DNA of 64,000 bases from VAZQ01 sp963841705 (lineage in GTDB: Bacteria > Pseudomonadota > Alphaproteobacteria > Rhizobiales > Xanthobacteraceae): contig CAWJDY010000010.1 of NCBI GenBank assembly GCA_963841705.1, positions 1 through 64,000 of the forward strand. The letters are read 5' to 3'. Made by a program: the position numbers and the translations under genes. The notes under the pieces are model-generated. The model was not told the origin of the DNA. It saw only the letters and a program-made list of their open reading frames with translations, and made no database searches. This document shows positions 1 to 9,140 of the stretch, in pieces (position 1 is the first letter of the stretch; every line of letters starts with the position of its first letter).

Positions 1-514
1 GTGCGGGATCGAACTCGGCAAGGCGCATTTCAAGCTCGCACAACGGCATGTTTACGGCACCGGGCAGATGGCCCAAGGCAAACTCGTCTTCCGGCCGCAC
101 ATCGAGAATAGCGACTTCTCCCGCGCGTGACCGCTGCAAGAGTTCCTCGCGGCTAATTGGCTCCAGGCTGTCGCGATTGTGAAAGTAGCTGCGTATGATC
201 CGCTCGACCTCGGCCACGTTGCGCTCGGCAATCCTGCGCAGAGCCGCCAGCAAGCCGAGAATGGAGTCATCGATAAGCCGGTAGTAGACGAACTTTCCAT
301 CTCGCCTGTTGGCAACCAGACCGGCACGCCGCATGTGCTGCAGATGTTGCGAGGCGTTCGCGATCGACAGCCGGGTGCGATCCGCCAGCACCTCGACGCT
401 ACGCTCTCCCTGGGCGAGCTGCTCCAGGAGTTCGAGCCGATGGGCGTGCGCCAGGGATTTGGCGACAGAGGCGAATTGGGCAAACAGCGCAAGTTTTGGA
501 TTGCGGGTTGACAT
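1..514 (-). CDS. ArsR/SmtB-type regulator fused to a rhodanese domain (3' end outside window)
   Basis: Reading the minus strand from ATG 514 gives an open frame that leaves the window, so only about 171 residues are visible. Residues ~1-95 are an ArsR winged helix (LAHAHRLELLEQL, then SIANASQHLQHMRRAGLV as the recognition region). Residues ~120-170 begin a rhodanese domain (VAILDVRPEDEFALGHLPGA); its catalytic loop lies beyond the edge. The visible ArsR part has no cysteine, so a metal or persulfide sensor of the SqrR/BigR type is not present there, and any sulfur sensing would have to use the rhodanese cysteine (inference). It diverges from a desaturase-like gene and probably represses itself and its neighbours through the palindrome at 530-549. 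Confidence 0.85.
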   Translation of the reverse strand, partial: MSTRNPKLALFAQFASVAKSLAHAHRLELLEQLAQGERSVEVLADRTRLSIANASQHLQHMRRAGLVANRRDGKFVYYRLIDDSILGLLAALRRIAERNVAEVERIIRSYFHNRDSLEPISREELLQRSRAGEVAILDVRPEDEFALGHLPGAVNMPLCELEMRLAEFDPA

Positions 515-529
515 GCTCGACCTTATCTT

Positions 530-549
530 ATTCAATATAGTGATTGAAT
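530..549. promoter_or_regulatory. Probable ArsR-family operator between divergent genes
   Basis: A perfect inverted repeat, ATTCAAT-N6-ATTGAAT, lies in the gap between the ArsR-rhodanese gene (start 514) and the desaturase-like gene. Its AT-rich arms and spacing resemble known ArsR/SmtB operators. It overlaps a potential TTG start at 544, which argues that translation of the right-hand gene begins further downstream. Binding by the adjacent regulator is inferred from position. Confidence 0.6.
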
Positions 550-591
550 GAGGAGTTCAATCCCTTAACACTCGGTAGGACGATCACGGTC

Positions 592-1434
592 GTGCGCGAT
601 GCCCTGCTCTCATATGAGCAGTATATCCGGTTAGCCGCGTTTTGCGGCGTACTTGCCGTGATGGCGGTTTGGGAGCTCATCGGACCCCGACGAAGCCAGA
701 CCATCAGGCGCGGCTGGCGATGGCCCAATAATCTCGGTGTCGTGGTCGTGGACACGCTCTTGGTCCGCATTCTCTTTCCGACTACAGCCGTCGGTGTGGC
801 CCTCGTTGCCGAGGCGCATGGGCTTGGGCTCTTCAACGTGGCGCCGCTTCCGGCCTGGATCGCTGTAGTGGCCTCGGTCATTCTCCTCGACCTCGCGATC
901 TACTTTCAGCATGTGCTGTTTCACGCTGTTCCGGCGCTGTGGCGGTTACACCGCATGCATCATGCCGATCTCGACATTGATGTGACAACCGGTTTGCGCT
1001 TCCACCCGATCGAGATCCTGCTGTCGATGGTCATCAAGCTCGCGGTGGTGATAGCACTTGGAGCACCGGCGCTAGCCGTGTTGCTCTTCGAGGTACTGCT
1101 TAACGCCACCTCGATGTTCAACCACAGCAATGTTCGTATTCCTGAGGGCTTCGACGGCGTGCTGCGCTGGTTCGTTGTAACGCCGGACATGCATCGCGTA
1201 CATCATTCGATTCTCGTACGCGAGACCAACAGCAATTTCGGGTTCAACCTGCCCTGGTGGGATCGGTTGTTCGGGACCTACCGGGCACAGCCAACAGCCG
1301 GCCACCAAGCCATGACGATCGGTATCGAGCAGTTCCGCGATCCGCGCGAGCTCGGGCTTGATCGCATGTTGCTGCAGCCCTTCCGGGGGAATGCCGGCCG
1401 CTATCCGCTGGGAGAGAGGCAAGTTGGACAATGA
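592..1434 (+). CDS. Sterol desaturase / fatty acid hydroxylase superfamily membrane protein
   Basis: About 280 residues with several hydrophobic segments and the histidine clusters of the di-iron membrane hydroxylase superfamily: HVLFH (~910-924), HRMHH (~949-963) and HRVHH (~1192-1206). These enzymes hydroxylate or desaturate lipids at the membrane; the substrate cannot be read here. GTG 592 is preferred because AGGACG (578-583) precedes it at good spacing, whereas the longer TTG start at 544 lies inside the operator palindrome. The stop overlaps the next ATG by 4 bp, so the gene is co-translated with the VTT-rhodanese gene. Confidence 0.85.
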   Translation: MRDALLSYEQYIRLAAFCGVLAVMAVWELIGPRRSQTIRRGWRWPNNLGVVVVDTLLVRILFPTTAVGVALVAEAHGLGLFNVAPLPAWIAVVASVILLDLAIYFQHVLFHAVPALWRLHRMHHADLDIDVTTGLRFHPIEILLSMVIKLAVVIALGAPALAVLLFEVLLNATSMFNHSNVRIPEGFDGVLRWFVVTPDMHRVHHSILVRETNSNFGFNLPWWDRLFGTYRAQPTAGHQAMTIGIEQFRDPRELGLDRMLLQPFRGNAGRYPLGERQVGQ

Positions 1435-2420
1435 GCATGCGCCGCTTACTGCCGCGCGTTGCGCTGACGCTAGTGCTCGCAGCAATGGCGGGGTGGGCGG
1501 TCCTTCACCGCGACCAGATCAATCTGACGACCCTCGATGCATGGCTCGCTTCGCTTGGCCCGTGGGCGCCCGTCGGCCACATGATGCTCTTTGCGCTGGG
1601 CACCGTCGCTTTCGTTCCGGGCGTCGTCTTCAGCCTTGCAGGTGGAGCCTTGTTCGGTCCTCTCTGGGGTAGTCTTTGGAATCTCGCAGGTGCCACGCTC
1701 GGCGCTACCCTTGCATTCCTGGTTGCGCGCTACATCGCGGGAGAATGGGTCGCACGCAAGGCTGGCGGGCTGCTCAAGCGAATGATCGATGGCGTCGATG
1801 CGGAGGGCTGGCGTTTCGTTGCCTTCGTGCGGCTGGTGCCCCTCTTTCCGTTCAATCTGTCAAACTACGCGCTGGGCCTCACGCGCATTCCGCTCCGGGA
1901 ATACGTGATCGCGACGCTCCTCTGCATGGCCCCCGGAGCCGTCGCCTATACATGGCTGGGTCACGCAGGGCGCGGGGCGCTGAGCGGCGAAGCGAGTTCA
2001 GTCCGCTATGGCCTTCTTGGGCTCGGCCTGCTTGCTGCCATCGCGGTGTTGCCGCGACTGATCCGCCGGCTGCGTGGGTCGTTCGCATGGATCGAAGCAA
2101 GCGAGCTCAAGCGCCGGCTCGACCAGGGCGACGCCGTGGCCGTCATCGATGTGCGAGGACCTGACGAGTTCATCGGAGCGCTTGGTCATATTGCGACTGC
2201 GCGCAATATTCCCGTCGCCGAGCTCAATAGCCGATTGACCGAACTCGCCGGACTGGAAGGCGCACCGATTGTTCTGGTCTGCCGGACTGACAAGCGCTCG
2301 GCGGTCGCCGCTCGTACGTTGTGTACGGCTGGTTTCTCCGACGTCAGCGTCCTGCGCCAGGGAATGGAGCGATGGAATGAGGCTGGCCTGCCAGTACTGG
2401 ACCGAATAGTGCGCTCATGA
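1431..2420 (+). CDS. VTT-domain (TVP38/TMEM64-like) membrane protein fused to C-terminal rhodanese
   Basis: A 329-residue protein. An N-terminal membrane anchor is followed by a SNARE-associated/VTT domain (~40-200; VPGVVFSLAGGALFG and FPFNLSNYALGL are characteristic). A rhodanese domain fills ~225-325, with catalytic Cys284 in the loop CRTDKRS, so sulfurtransferase chemistry is possible. The topology would tether the rhodanese to the inner membrane. The gene overlaps the desaturase-like gene (ATGA at 1431) and is probably controlled by the ArsR-rhodanese protein, giving rhodanese modules in both regulator and effector. Confidence 0.88.
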   Translation: MSMRRLLPRVALTLVLAAMAGWAVLHRDQINLTTLDAWLASLGPWAPVGHMMLFALGTVAFVPGVVFSLAGGALFGPLWGSLWNLAGATLGATLAFLVARYIAGEWVARKAGGLLKRMIDGVDAEGWRFVAFVRLVPLFPFNLSNYALGLTRIPLREYVIATLLCMAPGAVAYTWLGHAGRGALSGEASSVRYGLLGLGLLAAIAVLPRLIRRLRGSFAWIEASELKRRLDQGDAVAVIDVRGPDEFIGALGHIATARNIPVAELNSRLTELAGLEGAPIVLVCRTDKRSAVAARTLCTAGFSDVSVLRQGMERWNEAGLPVLDRIVRS

Positions 2421-2859
2421 TCGGGCCAACCGGCGGAGCGCTAGTATTACAACGTGCTTGCGACTGAACGCCCAGCGATGAGCCGCCGCTATGTTTTGCT
2501 GTTCAAGTTCGTTGGGGCGCCCCCGAACCTGGACTAGCTATCAGTGGCACGGGGTGGCTCGGGCGCGGAGTTCGAAAGAACTGGAATCTCCGCGGGCTCT
2601 GCAGGGACGCATGGATGACAACCCGCTCCCCCCGCTAGCATCCGCGAGCACCAGCACGGTAACCACTCTGTGTCGGATACCGCACACGGAGTTCCGCGCG
2701 CCTTAAGGAAAAATCGAGTCGATCTCGCAACCTCCCCGCAGCTCCTGCGTTGTGTCTACTCGGCGCGAGGGTGGATCATGCGATTCGACCGGGTGCTACG
2801 TACCGCGGCCTAACTGGCATTTGGGGGTCGATACGGCGCTACGGCATTGCAATCGACCG
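2421..2859. other. Intergenic stretch, no gene recognised
   Basis: Short open frames here carry no recognisable motif and have no good ribosome binding site. The next sequence to the right is a decayed dehydrogenase gene, so this may be the more degraded upstream part of that gene, but I cannot show homology. Confidence 0.4.
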
Positions 2860-3270
2860 CGCAGGTAGTACGGGTCGACCCAGACCTGGGCTCGTGCGCC
2901 TGAACCGCTTCGTAGGAACGGATGATGCCGGTCGAAATCATCAATCCCAAAACGGCGCGCAGCCAGGCGATCGGAGGCATCGTCTGGGGCGTTGGACAAG
3001 CTCTGCTTGAGCAAACGGAGACCGAATCCGGTGATGGGCCGCTTCCTCAACCGGAAGTACTCCGGCTACCTCGTGCCGACGAATGCCGGCATCCCCGAGC
3101 TCGACGTCTTATTCCTCGGTGACTTCGACGAGGAAGCGAGCCCGCTCGGCGTAAAGGGCCTCGGTGGGCTGATCGCGGTATCGGTGGCGCCTGCGATTGC
3201 CAACGCCGTTTATCACGCGACCGGCAAGAGAGTGCGCGACCTGCCGATCACAACGGAAAAACTCCTGTGA
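2860..3270 (+). pseudogene. Remnant of molybdopterin-binding aldehyde/xanthine dehydrogenase large subunit
   Basis: Three reading frames together spell the C-terminus of a PaoC/XdhA-type molybdopterin subunit. VVRVDPDLGS lies around 2869-2900, then INPKTARSQAIGGIVWGVGQ after a frame change (~2940-3000), then GRFLNRKYSGYLVPTNAG and PLGVKGLGGLIAVSVAPAIA, ending ITTEKLL at 3270. At least two frameshifts and loss of all upstream domains make it non-functional. The cytochrome c remnant at 38537 belongs to a type of electron acceptor often paired with such dehydrogenases, so this lineage may have lost a membrane aldehyde oxidoreductase (inference). Confidence 0.85.
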
Positions 3271-3376
3271 AGCGCGCTGTGATGAAGTCGTCGCACAGAT
3301 TCATTGGCGCAGCCTTGGAGACGCCGGACGATATCGTGTGACTTCCAGATTTTCCTCGTTAGTAGTGTTTCACGCC

Positions 3377-5575
3377 ATGGCGTTCAAGGTTCAGGTAGGT
3401 CCGCCACAGATTGCCATCCACCAGGGCCAGACCGTGCTGGTCAGCGAGCCGGACGGTCAGATCAGGTGGCCGAGCGACAAAGGCCTCTACTTCCTCGACA
3501 CCCGGATCATCAGCAGCTGGGCCATTTACGCAAATGGCGAGCCGTGGGAGCTGCTGAACGGCGGTCCCGTCAGCTATTACGCGGCACGCATATTTCTCAC
3601 CAACAAATCCATCCTGACCGAGGACGGTACGATTGCCCCGCGCAGTCTGGGCCTCACGATAAGCCGATCGCTCAGCGGTGGCTTGCATGAAGATCTCGAC
3701 CTCACCAACAACAGTATGAAGCCGGTGCGGTTCCAGCTCGAGATCGCGTTCCGGTGCGACTTCGCCGACATCTTCGAGGTCAGGTCAGGGCATATTGTCC
3801 GCCGCGGCCAGATCACGACGCAGTGGTCCGAGGCGCGGCAACGGCTGCGCACCGCCTATTCGAACCAGGATTTTCGCCGGGCCGTGACAGCATCGGTGTC
3901 TCGCGCTCCCTGCAAGGCCGTCGATGCCAACGGGCGGCTGAGCTTCGAGGTTGCCCTCGCGCCAGGCGAGGCTTGGCACGCCTGCCTGCTCTACGCGCTC
4001 GATGACGGCGAGCAACATTTCCATGCACCAAAGAATTGCGTTGGGGAGAGTGACAAGTCTCATCACGCGGAGACGATGGCGCAATGGCTTGAGACCGTGG
4101 CCAAGATCGAGACCAGCAACGAGGAGTTCTACCGTCTGTTCCGTCAGGCGCTGGAGGACATGGCCGCGCTTCGCCTGCCGATCAAAGGCACGGACCAAAT
4201 GGTTTTCCTGCCTGCTGCCGGCCTGCCCTGGTTTGTCGCTCCGTTCGGGCGCGACAGCCTGATCGTTTCGCTGCAGAACATCTTGATTTACCCGGAATTC
4301 GCCCGCGGGGCGTTGGAGATCCTGGGCTCTCTGCAAGCCAAGGAGCAAGATCCCTACCGAGACGCCGAGCCGGGCAAGATCCTGCATGAGCTGCGCTATG
4401 GCGAGCTCGCCCATTTCAAGCTGATCCCCCACACGCCCTATTACGGCACTGCGGACGCCACGCCGCTTTATCTGATTACCCTGCATGCCGCCTGGCGTGC
4501 GACCGGTGACAAAGGCTTGCTGGAACAGCATCTGCCGACGGCAGAAGGTTGCCTCGCCTGGATCGACGAATACGGCGACCGCGACGGCGACGGATTTCAG
4601 GAGTATCAGACGCGCTCGCCGGCCGGCTATGAGAATATGGGCTGGAAGGATTCCGGCGATGCGGTCATGCATGCGGACGGCTCGGTGGTCAAGGGACCCA
4701 AGGCGTTATGCGAGCTTCAGGGCTACGTTTACGATGCCTGGGTCCGCATGGCGGAAGTCTTCGAAGCCCTCGGCAAGCCTGATCGCGCGCAGGACCTGCG
4801 CGCCAAGGCCGCCGCACTATTCGTGCGGTTCAACCAAGCCTTCTGGGACGAGGAGCTCGGGTTCTATGCCTTTGCTCTCGACGGCGACAAGAACAAGGTC
4901 CTGACCGTGGCCTCGAATGCCGGGCATTGCCTATGGTCCGGCATCGTGCCCCCCGAGCGCGCGAAACGCGTGGTCGACCGCTTGATGGCCCCGGACTTGT
5001 GGACGGGATGGGGCATTCGCACCTTGTCAGCCGATCATCCGGCGTTCAATCCGTACAACTATCAGACCGGCTCGGTCTGGCCGCACGACAACGCCATCAT
5101 CGCCATGGGCTGCAAGCTTTATGGCTTTGGCGCGCAGGCAGCCCAGATCGCGCACGACATTAGTTTTGCGGGGAGCCATTTCCTGCTCAACCAGCTGCCC
5201 GAGCTTTACACCGCTGGCGAGCGCAAGGAGGCAAATTTCCCCGTGCAATACCTTGGCGCAAACGTACCCCAGGCATGGGCTGCCGGCTCAGCTTTCATGC
5301 TGACACAGGCTCTCCTGGGATTTCTGCCGGATGCTCCGCGCAACAAGTTGTACGTCGATCCCTTGCTTCCGGCATGGCTGCCTGACCTGACCATGCGCAA
5401 TCTGCGCATTGGCAGGCACAAGCTCGACATCCGCTTCTGGCGCGAGGACGGCCGGACCGTATTTGAAGTGATCAATGGAGAACCCGAGCTGGTCGAACGC
5501 TGCGAGATCGCGTCCAAGATCGCGCAGCTGAAGGCCACTTCCGATCTCGCGCCCCTCGCATACAACGCAGTCTAA
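3377..5575 (+). CDS. Amylo-alpha-1,6-glucosidase / glycogen debranching-type glycosidase
   Basis: From ATG 3377 the protein has 732 residues. Residues ~15-210 match the N-terminal domain of bacterial glycogen debranching enzymes (DKGLYFLDTRIISSW). The rest is an (alpha/alpha)6 glycosidase barrel, with FVAPFGRDSLIVSLQ, YENMGWKDSGDAV and SVWPHDNAIIAMG as typical motifs. It probably hydrolyses alpha-1,6 branches of glycogen or a related glucan in the cytoplasm; no signal peptide is seen. An in-frame extension to 3197 exists but reads through the end of the dehydrogenase remnant and looks non-coding. It leads the carbohydrate cluster and would supply glucose to the glucokinase downstream. Confidence 0.88.
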   Translation: MAFKVQVGPPQIAIHQGQTVLVSEPDGQIRWPSDKGLYFLDTRIISSWAIYANGEPWELLNGGPVSYYAARIFLTNKSILTEDGTIAPRSLGLTISRSLSGGLHEDLDLTNNSMKPVRFQLEIAFRCDFADIFEVRSGHIVRRGQITTQWSEARQRLRTAYSNQDFRRAVTASVSRAPCKAVDANGRLSFEVALAPGEAWHACLLYALDDGEQHFHAPKNCVGESDKSHHAETMAQWLETVAKIETSNEEFYRLFRQALEDMAALRLPIKGTDQMVFLPAAGLPWFVAPFGRDSLIVSLQNILIYPEFARGALEILGSLQAKEQDPYRDAEPGKILHELRYGELAHFKLIPHTPYYGTADATPLYLITLHAAWRATGDKGLLEQHLPTAEGCLAWIDEYGDRDGDGFQEYQTRSPAGYENMGWKDSGDAVMHADGSVVKGPKALCELQGYVYDAWVRMAEVFEALGKPDRAQDLRAKAAALFVRFNQAFWDEELGFYAFALDGDKNKVLTVASNAGHCLWSGIVPPERAKRVVDRLMAPDLWTGWGIRTLSADHPAFNPYNYQTGSVWPHDNAIIAMGCKLYGFGAQAAQIAHDISFAGSHFLLNQLPELYTAGERKEANFPVQYLGANVPQAWAAGSAFMLTQALLGFLPDAPRNKLYVDPLLPAWLPDLTMRNLRIGRHKLDIRFWREDGRTVFEVINGEPELVERCEIASKIAQLKATSDLAPLAYNAV

Positions 5576-5665
5576 GGAAGTAAGAAGGAATATGAGGCGT
5601 ACTGACCCGGATAAGAACGCTTGCCAATCCGCTGCAGACGCTCGATGAGTCGCCGAGGCAGCGGC

Positions 5666-7237
5666 ATGAGTGAGGCAGAGACTATCGCGGCCACGGCTGC
5701 GGGCACGGCGGCAAAGACCGGTTCCGGCCGCCAGGCGCCGCCCGCGACCATGACGATCTTCGGTGCTGCCGGCGATCTGACCAAGCGTCTCGTCGTGCCC
5801 GCGCTGTACAATCTTGTGCGGGCCGGCCAGCTTCCCGATGGATTCACCATCATCGGCGTCGATGTTGCAGATCTTTCCACCGAGAGTTGGCGCAATAGCC
5901 TGACCGAGATGATGCGTGCCTTCGTGCGCGCCGGTGCGATCGATGGGCAAGCCTGGTCGTGGCTCACGAGCCGAATGCGCTATCTGAGAGGAGATTTCGC
6001 CGAACCAGAGACTTTTACTGGGCTGGCGACGATTCTTGAGGAGCGGGAGCGGCAAGGCAATGTGGCCCCCGTATTGTTCTACCTGGCCGTTGCCGACCAA
6101 TTCTTTGGCCCGGTGATCGAGCAGCTTGGCCGCGCAGGTCTCAGCCGGCAATCGGACCATGCATGGCGGCGGGTGATCGTCGAGAAACCTTTCGGGCACG
6201 ACCTGGCATCGGCGAAGGCGCTCAACGCGCAAATCCTCAAGGTGCTTTCTGAGGACCAGATCTACCGGATTGATCACTTCCTCGGAAAGGAGACCGTTCA
6301 GAACATCCTGGTGCTGCGCTTTGCCAACGGCATCTTCGAGCCGCTGTGGAACCGCGACCACATCGACCACGTTCAGATCACTGCTGCCGAGACCGTAGGG
6401 GTCGAGCACCGTGGCCGTTTCTATGAACGCACCGGCGCCTTGCGTGACATGGTGCCCAACCATCTCGTCCAGCTTCTCGCCATGATTGCCATGGAGCCGC
6501 CGATCTCATTCGATGCCGATGCGGTGCGCGGCAAGAAGACGGAGCTGTTCCAGGCGATCCATGCCGTTTCCCCGGCCAATGCCGTACGCGGCCAGTACCG
6601 CGCAGGCGTTGTCCTTGGCCGACAGGTTGGCGATTACCGGCATGAACCTGAGGTCGCGCCCGATTCCGCAACCGAAACCTATGTCGCGCTCAAGCTCGGC
6701 ATCGACAACTGGCGCTGGGCCGGCGTGCCCTTCTATCTGCGTACCGGCAAGTACCTTTCCGCCCGTACTACCGAGATCGCGGTGCAGTTTCGTCAGGCGC
6801 CCTACGCACTCTTTCGCTCTACCCCGGTGGAGCACCTGCCGGCTAACATCCTGAAGCTGCGCATCCAACCGGATGAGGGACTGTCGCTCAGTTTCAGCAC
6901 CAAGCGCCCTGGCACCGAGATCGAAATCGACGGCGTTGAAATGAACTTTGCCTACCGCGACTATTTCGCGCCGCTCGCGTCGGTTGGGTACGAGACGCTG
7001 ATCTACGACTGCCTGATTGGCGATGCGACCTTGTTCCAGCGGGCCGATACGGTCGAGGCGGCATGGTGTGCCGTGCAGGAGGTCCTGGATGCCTGGTCAC
7101 GCGCTCCTGCCGACGACTTCCCTAATTACGCCGCCGGCGGCGCGGGCCCCGACGCCGCCGATCGCCTGCTCGCGCGCGATGGGCGTGCATGGCTGCCGAT
7201 CAAGGCGGGCCGTCCACCAGGGGAGCGGAGTGAATGA
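5666..7237 (+). CDS. zwf: Glucose-6-phosphate 1-dehydrogenase
   Basis: A 523-residue G6PD oxidising glucose-6-phosphate to 6-phosphogluconolactone with NAD(P)+. It has the nucleotide-binding motif FGAAGDLTKR near the N-terminus and the active-site signature RIDHFLGKE, whose His binds substrate phosphate. FYERTGALRDMVPNHLVQ and FYLRTGKYL are also family features. ATG 5666 is chosen because GAGG lies 7 nt upstream; ATG 5645 is an in-frame alternative. The N-terminus is an Ala/Thr-rich extension of about 30 residues. It is first in the tight run zwf-tal-glucokinase-pgi. Confidence 0.95.
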   Translation: MSEAETIAATAAGTAAKTGSGRQAPPATMTIFGAAGDLTKRLVVPALYNLVRAGQLPDGFTIIGVDVADLSTESWRNSLTEMMRAFVRAGAIDGQAWSWLTSRMRYLRGDFAEPETFTGLATILEERERQGNVAPVLFYLAVADQFFGPVIEQLGRAGLSRQSDHAWRRVIVEKPFGHDLASAKALNAQILKVLSEDQIYRIDHFLGKETVQNILVLRFANGIFEPLWNRDHIDHVQITAAETVGVEHRGRFYERTGALRDMVPNHLVQLLAMIAMEPPISFDADAVRGKKTELFQAIHAVSPANAVRGQYRAGVVLGRQVGDYRHEPEVAPDSATETYVALKLGIDNWRWAGVPFYLRTGKYLSARTTEIAVQFRQAPYALFRSTPVEHLPANILKLRIQPDEGLSLSFSTKRPGTEIEIDGVEMNFAYRDYFAPLASVGYETLIYDCLIGDATLFQRADTVEAAWCAVQEVLDAWSRAPADDFPNYAAGGAGPDAADRLLARDGRAWLPIKAGRPPGERSE

Positions 7238-7259
7238 CCAGCTTATGGGAGGTGATACC

Positions 7260-8345
7260 GTGAAGGCCACGCGAACCCTGCACGATCTGGGCCAGAGCCT
7301 CTGGCTCGACAACATCACGCGCAGCCTGCTGAAAACCGGCGTGCTGCGCCGCTACATCGACGAGCTTTCAATCACCGGACTGACATCCAATCCGACCATC
7401 TTCGACCACGCAATCAAGAACAGCAGCGATTACGACGATGCGATCAGGAGCAAAATCGCGCAGGCCAAGTCGGGGGAGAACCTGTTCTTCGAGCTCGCGT
7501 TGGAGGACCTCACGCAGGCCGCCGATCTGTTCCGACCGATTTATGACCTCACCTGCGGCGTAGACGGTTGGGTTTCGCTGGAAGTCTCGCCCCTCCTGGC
7601 ACATGATACCAAGGCGACGCTCTCCGCGGCCAAAGATCTACACGCGCAGGCGCGACGTCCCAACGTCCTGATCAAGATACCGGGCACACCCGAAGGCCTG
7701 CCTGCCATCGAGGAGTCGATCTTTGCCGGGGTGCCCATCAACGTCACATTGTTGTTCTCCGACGATCAATACGTGGCCGCCGCCAATGCGTTCATGCGCG
7801 GCATCGAGCGGCGCATCGATGCAGGCTTGACGCCTGATATCCGATCGGTGGCGTCGCTCTTCATCAGCCGCTGGGACGTTGCAGTGACCGGCAAGGTGCC
7901 CGAGCCGCTCAACAATCAACTCGGCATCGCTATCGCCAAGCGCGTCTACAAGGCCTATCTCGGATTGCTGAGCTCGCCGCGATGGATGCGCGCCTATAAC
8001 GCCGGCGCCCGTCCGCAACGCCTGCTGTGGGCCAGCACCGGGACCAAGGATCCGAAGGCTTCGGATGTCCTGTACGTCAAATCCCTGGCCGCACCTTTCA
8101 CCGTGAACACCATGCCCGAGGGAACGTTGCAAGCCTTCGCCGACCACGGCGAGGTCGGTCCGACGCTGCCGGCGGACGGCGGCAACTCCGAGGAGGAACT
8201 GGCCCAATTCGCCAGGGCGGGAATCGACGTCCGCGCACTGGCGAACCAGTTGCAGGACGAGGGAGCCAAATCGTTCGTCAAATCCTGGAACGACCTGATG
8301 CGCGTGATTGATTCCAAATCCGCCGTGCTCAGGCGGGCGAGCTAG
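7260..8345 (+). CDS. tal: Transaldolase
   Basis: A 361-residue transaldolase of the longer bacterial type, exchanging a dihydroxyacetone unit between sedoheptulose-7-P and glyceraldehyde-3-P. LTSNPTIFDHAI lies near the N-terminus and the Schiff-base lysine is in NVLIKIPGTPEG. GTG 7260 is preferred because GGGAGG (7247-7252) sits 6 nt before it; GTG 7230 and ATG 7245 are in frame. The gene almost touches zwf, so the two are co-transcribed. In some relatives transaldolase is fused to Pgi; here they are separate with a glucokinase between. Confidence 0.93.
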   Translation: MKATRTLHDLGQSLWLDNITRSLLKTGVLRRYIDELSITGLTSNPTIFDHAIKNSSDYDDAIRSKIAQAKSGENLFFELALEDLTQAADLFRPIYDLTCGVDGWVSLEVSPLLAHDTKATLSAAKDLHAQARRPNVLIKIPGTPEGLPAIEESIFAGVPINVTLLFSDDQYVAAANAFMRGIERRIDAGLTPDIRSVASLFISRWDVAVTGKVPEPLNNQLGIAIAKRVYKAYLGLLSSPRWMRAYNAGARPQRLLWASTGTKDPKASDVLYVKSLAAPFTVNTMPEGTLQAFADHGEVGPTLPADGGNSEEELAQFARAGIDVRALANQLQDEGAKSFVKSWNDLMRVIDSKSAVLRRAS

Positions 8346-8349
8346 CACC

Positions 8350-9123
8350 GTGGATGCGAGCTCCCGTCCCACCAGCTTGCGCCGGACTGGCGAACCAAAT
8401 CGAGCTGACCGCGCAAGGTCGTCACCGAGCCAGAAGGTGCTGGTCGTCGATGTGGGCGGAACTTCGGTCAAGATCCTTGCCACCGGACACCACGAGCATC
8501 GTTCGTTTGCGTCGGGGCCGAAGCTCACCCCCACGCAGATGGTGTCCGGCGTCAAGAAGCTCGCTCGAGGTTGGAGCTATGACGTGGTGTCGATCGGCTA
8601 TCCCGGCCCGGTTCTCCATGGTCGGCCGATTGCCGAGCCGTACAACCTCGGGCGCGGATGGGTCGGGTTCGATTTCACAGCAGCATTCGGTCATCCCGCG
8701 AAGGTCATCAACGACGCCGCCATGCAGGCCCTGGGCAGCTACAGAGGCGGCAAGATGCTCTTTCTAGGATTGGGAACCGGACTTGGATCGGCCTTGATCG
8801 TCGACGGCATCGTGGAGCCCATGGAGCTCGCTCACCTGCCCTACAAGAAGGGCACCTTTGAGGACTATGTGGGCCGAGCCGGATTGGAGCGTCACGGCAA
8901 GAAGAAGTGGCGCCGTCACGTTGCCGACGTCGTCACGCGGCTCATCGCCGCGCTGGAGCCCGATGATACCGTGATCGGCGGAGGCAACGCCGCAAAGCTC
9001 GATGCGCTGCCGCCGCACTCTCGCGTCGGCGACAATGCAAATGCCTTTCGTGGCGGATTTCGACTGTGGGAGAAGCACGGTGCTCTCCCGCAGGCCGGGA
9101 CTCGTTCCAAACGACCGGCTTGA
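8350..9123 (+). CDS. ROK-family glucokinase, probably polyphosphate-dependent
   Basis: About 257 residues from GTG 8350. The ROK/ASKHA phosphate-binding motif DVGGTSVKI is near residue 35, YDVVSIGYPGPV and the GLGTGLGSALIVDG motif follow. Length and sequence resemble polyphosphate glucokinases (PPGK), which phosphorylate glucose using polyP and/or ATP; phosphodonor preference cannot be decided by eye. The start is uncertain because no strong ribosome site precedes GTG 8350 and the frame stays open to 8308, overlapping tal. It sits between tal and pgi, fitting a role in feeding glucose-6-P to this cluster. A PPK2-type kinase is encoded at 56821. Confidence 0.75.
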   Translation: MDASSRPTSLRRTGEPNRADRARSSPSQKVLVVDVGGTSVKILATGHHEHRSFASGPKLTPTQMVSGVKKLARGWSYDVVSIGYPGPVLHGRPIAEPYNLGRGWVGFDFTAAFGHPAKVINDAAMQALGSYRGGKMLFLGLGTGLGSALIVDGIVEPMELAHLPYKKGTFEDYVGRAGLERHGKKKWRRHVADVVTRLIAALEPDDTVIGGGNAAKLDALPPHSRVGDNANAFRGGFRLWEKHGALPQAGTRSKRPA

Positions 9124-9140
9124 ACCGGAGAGATGCGCAG

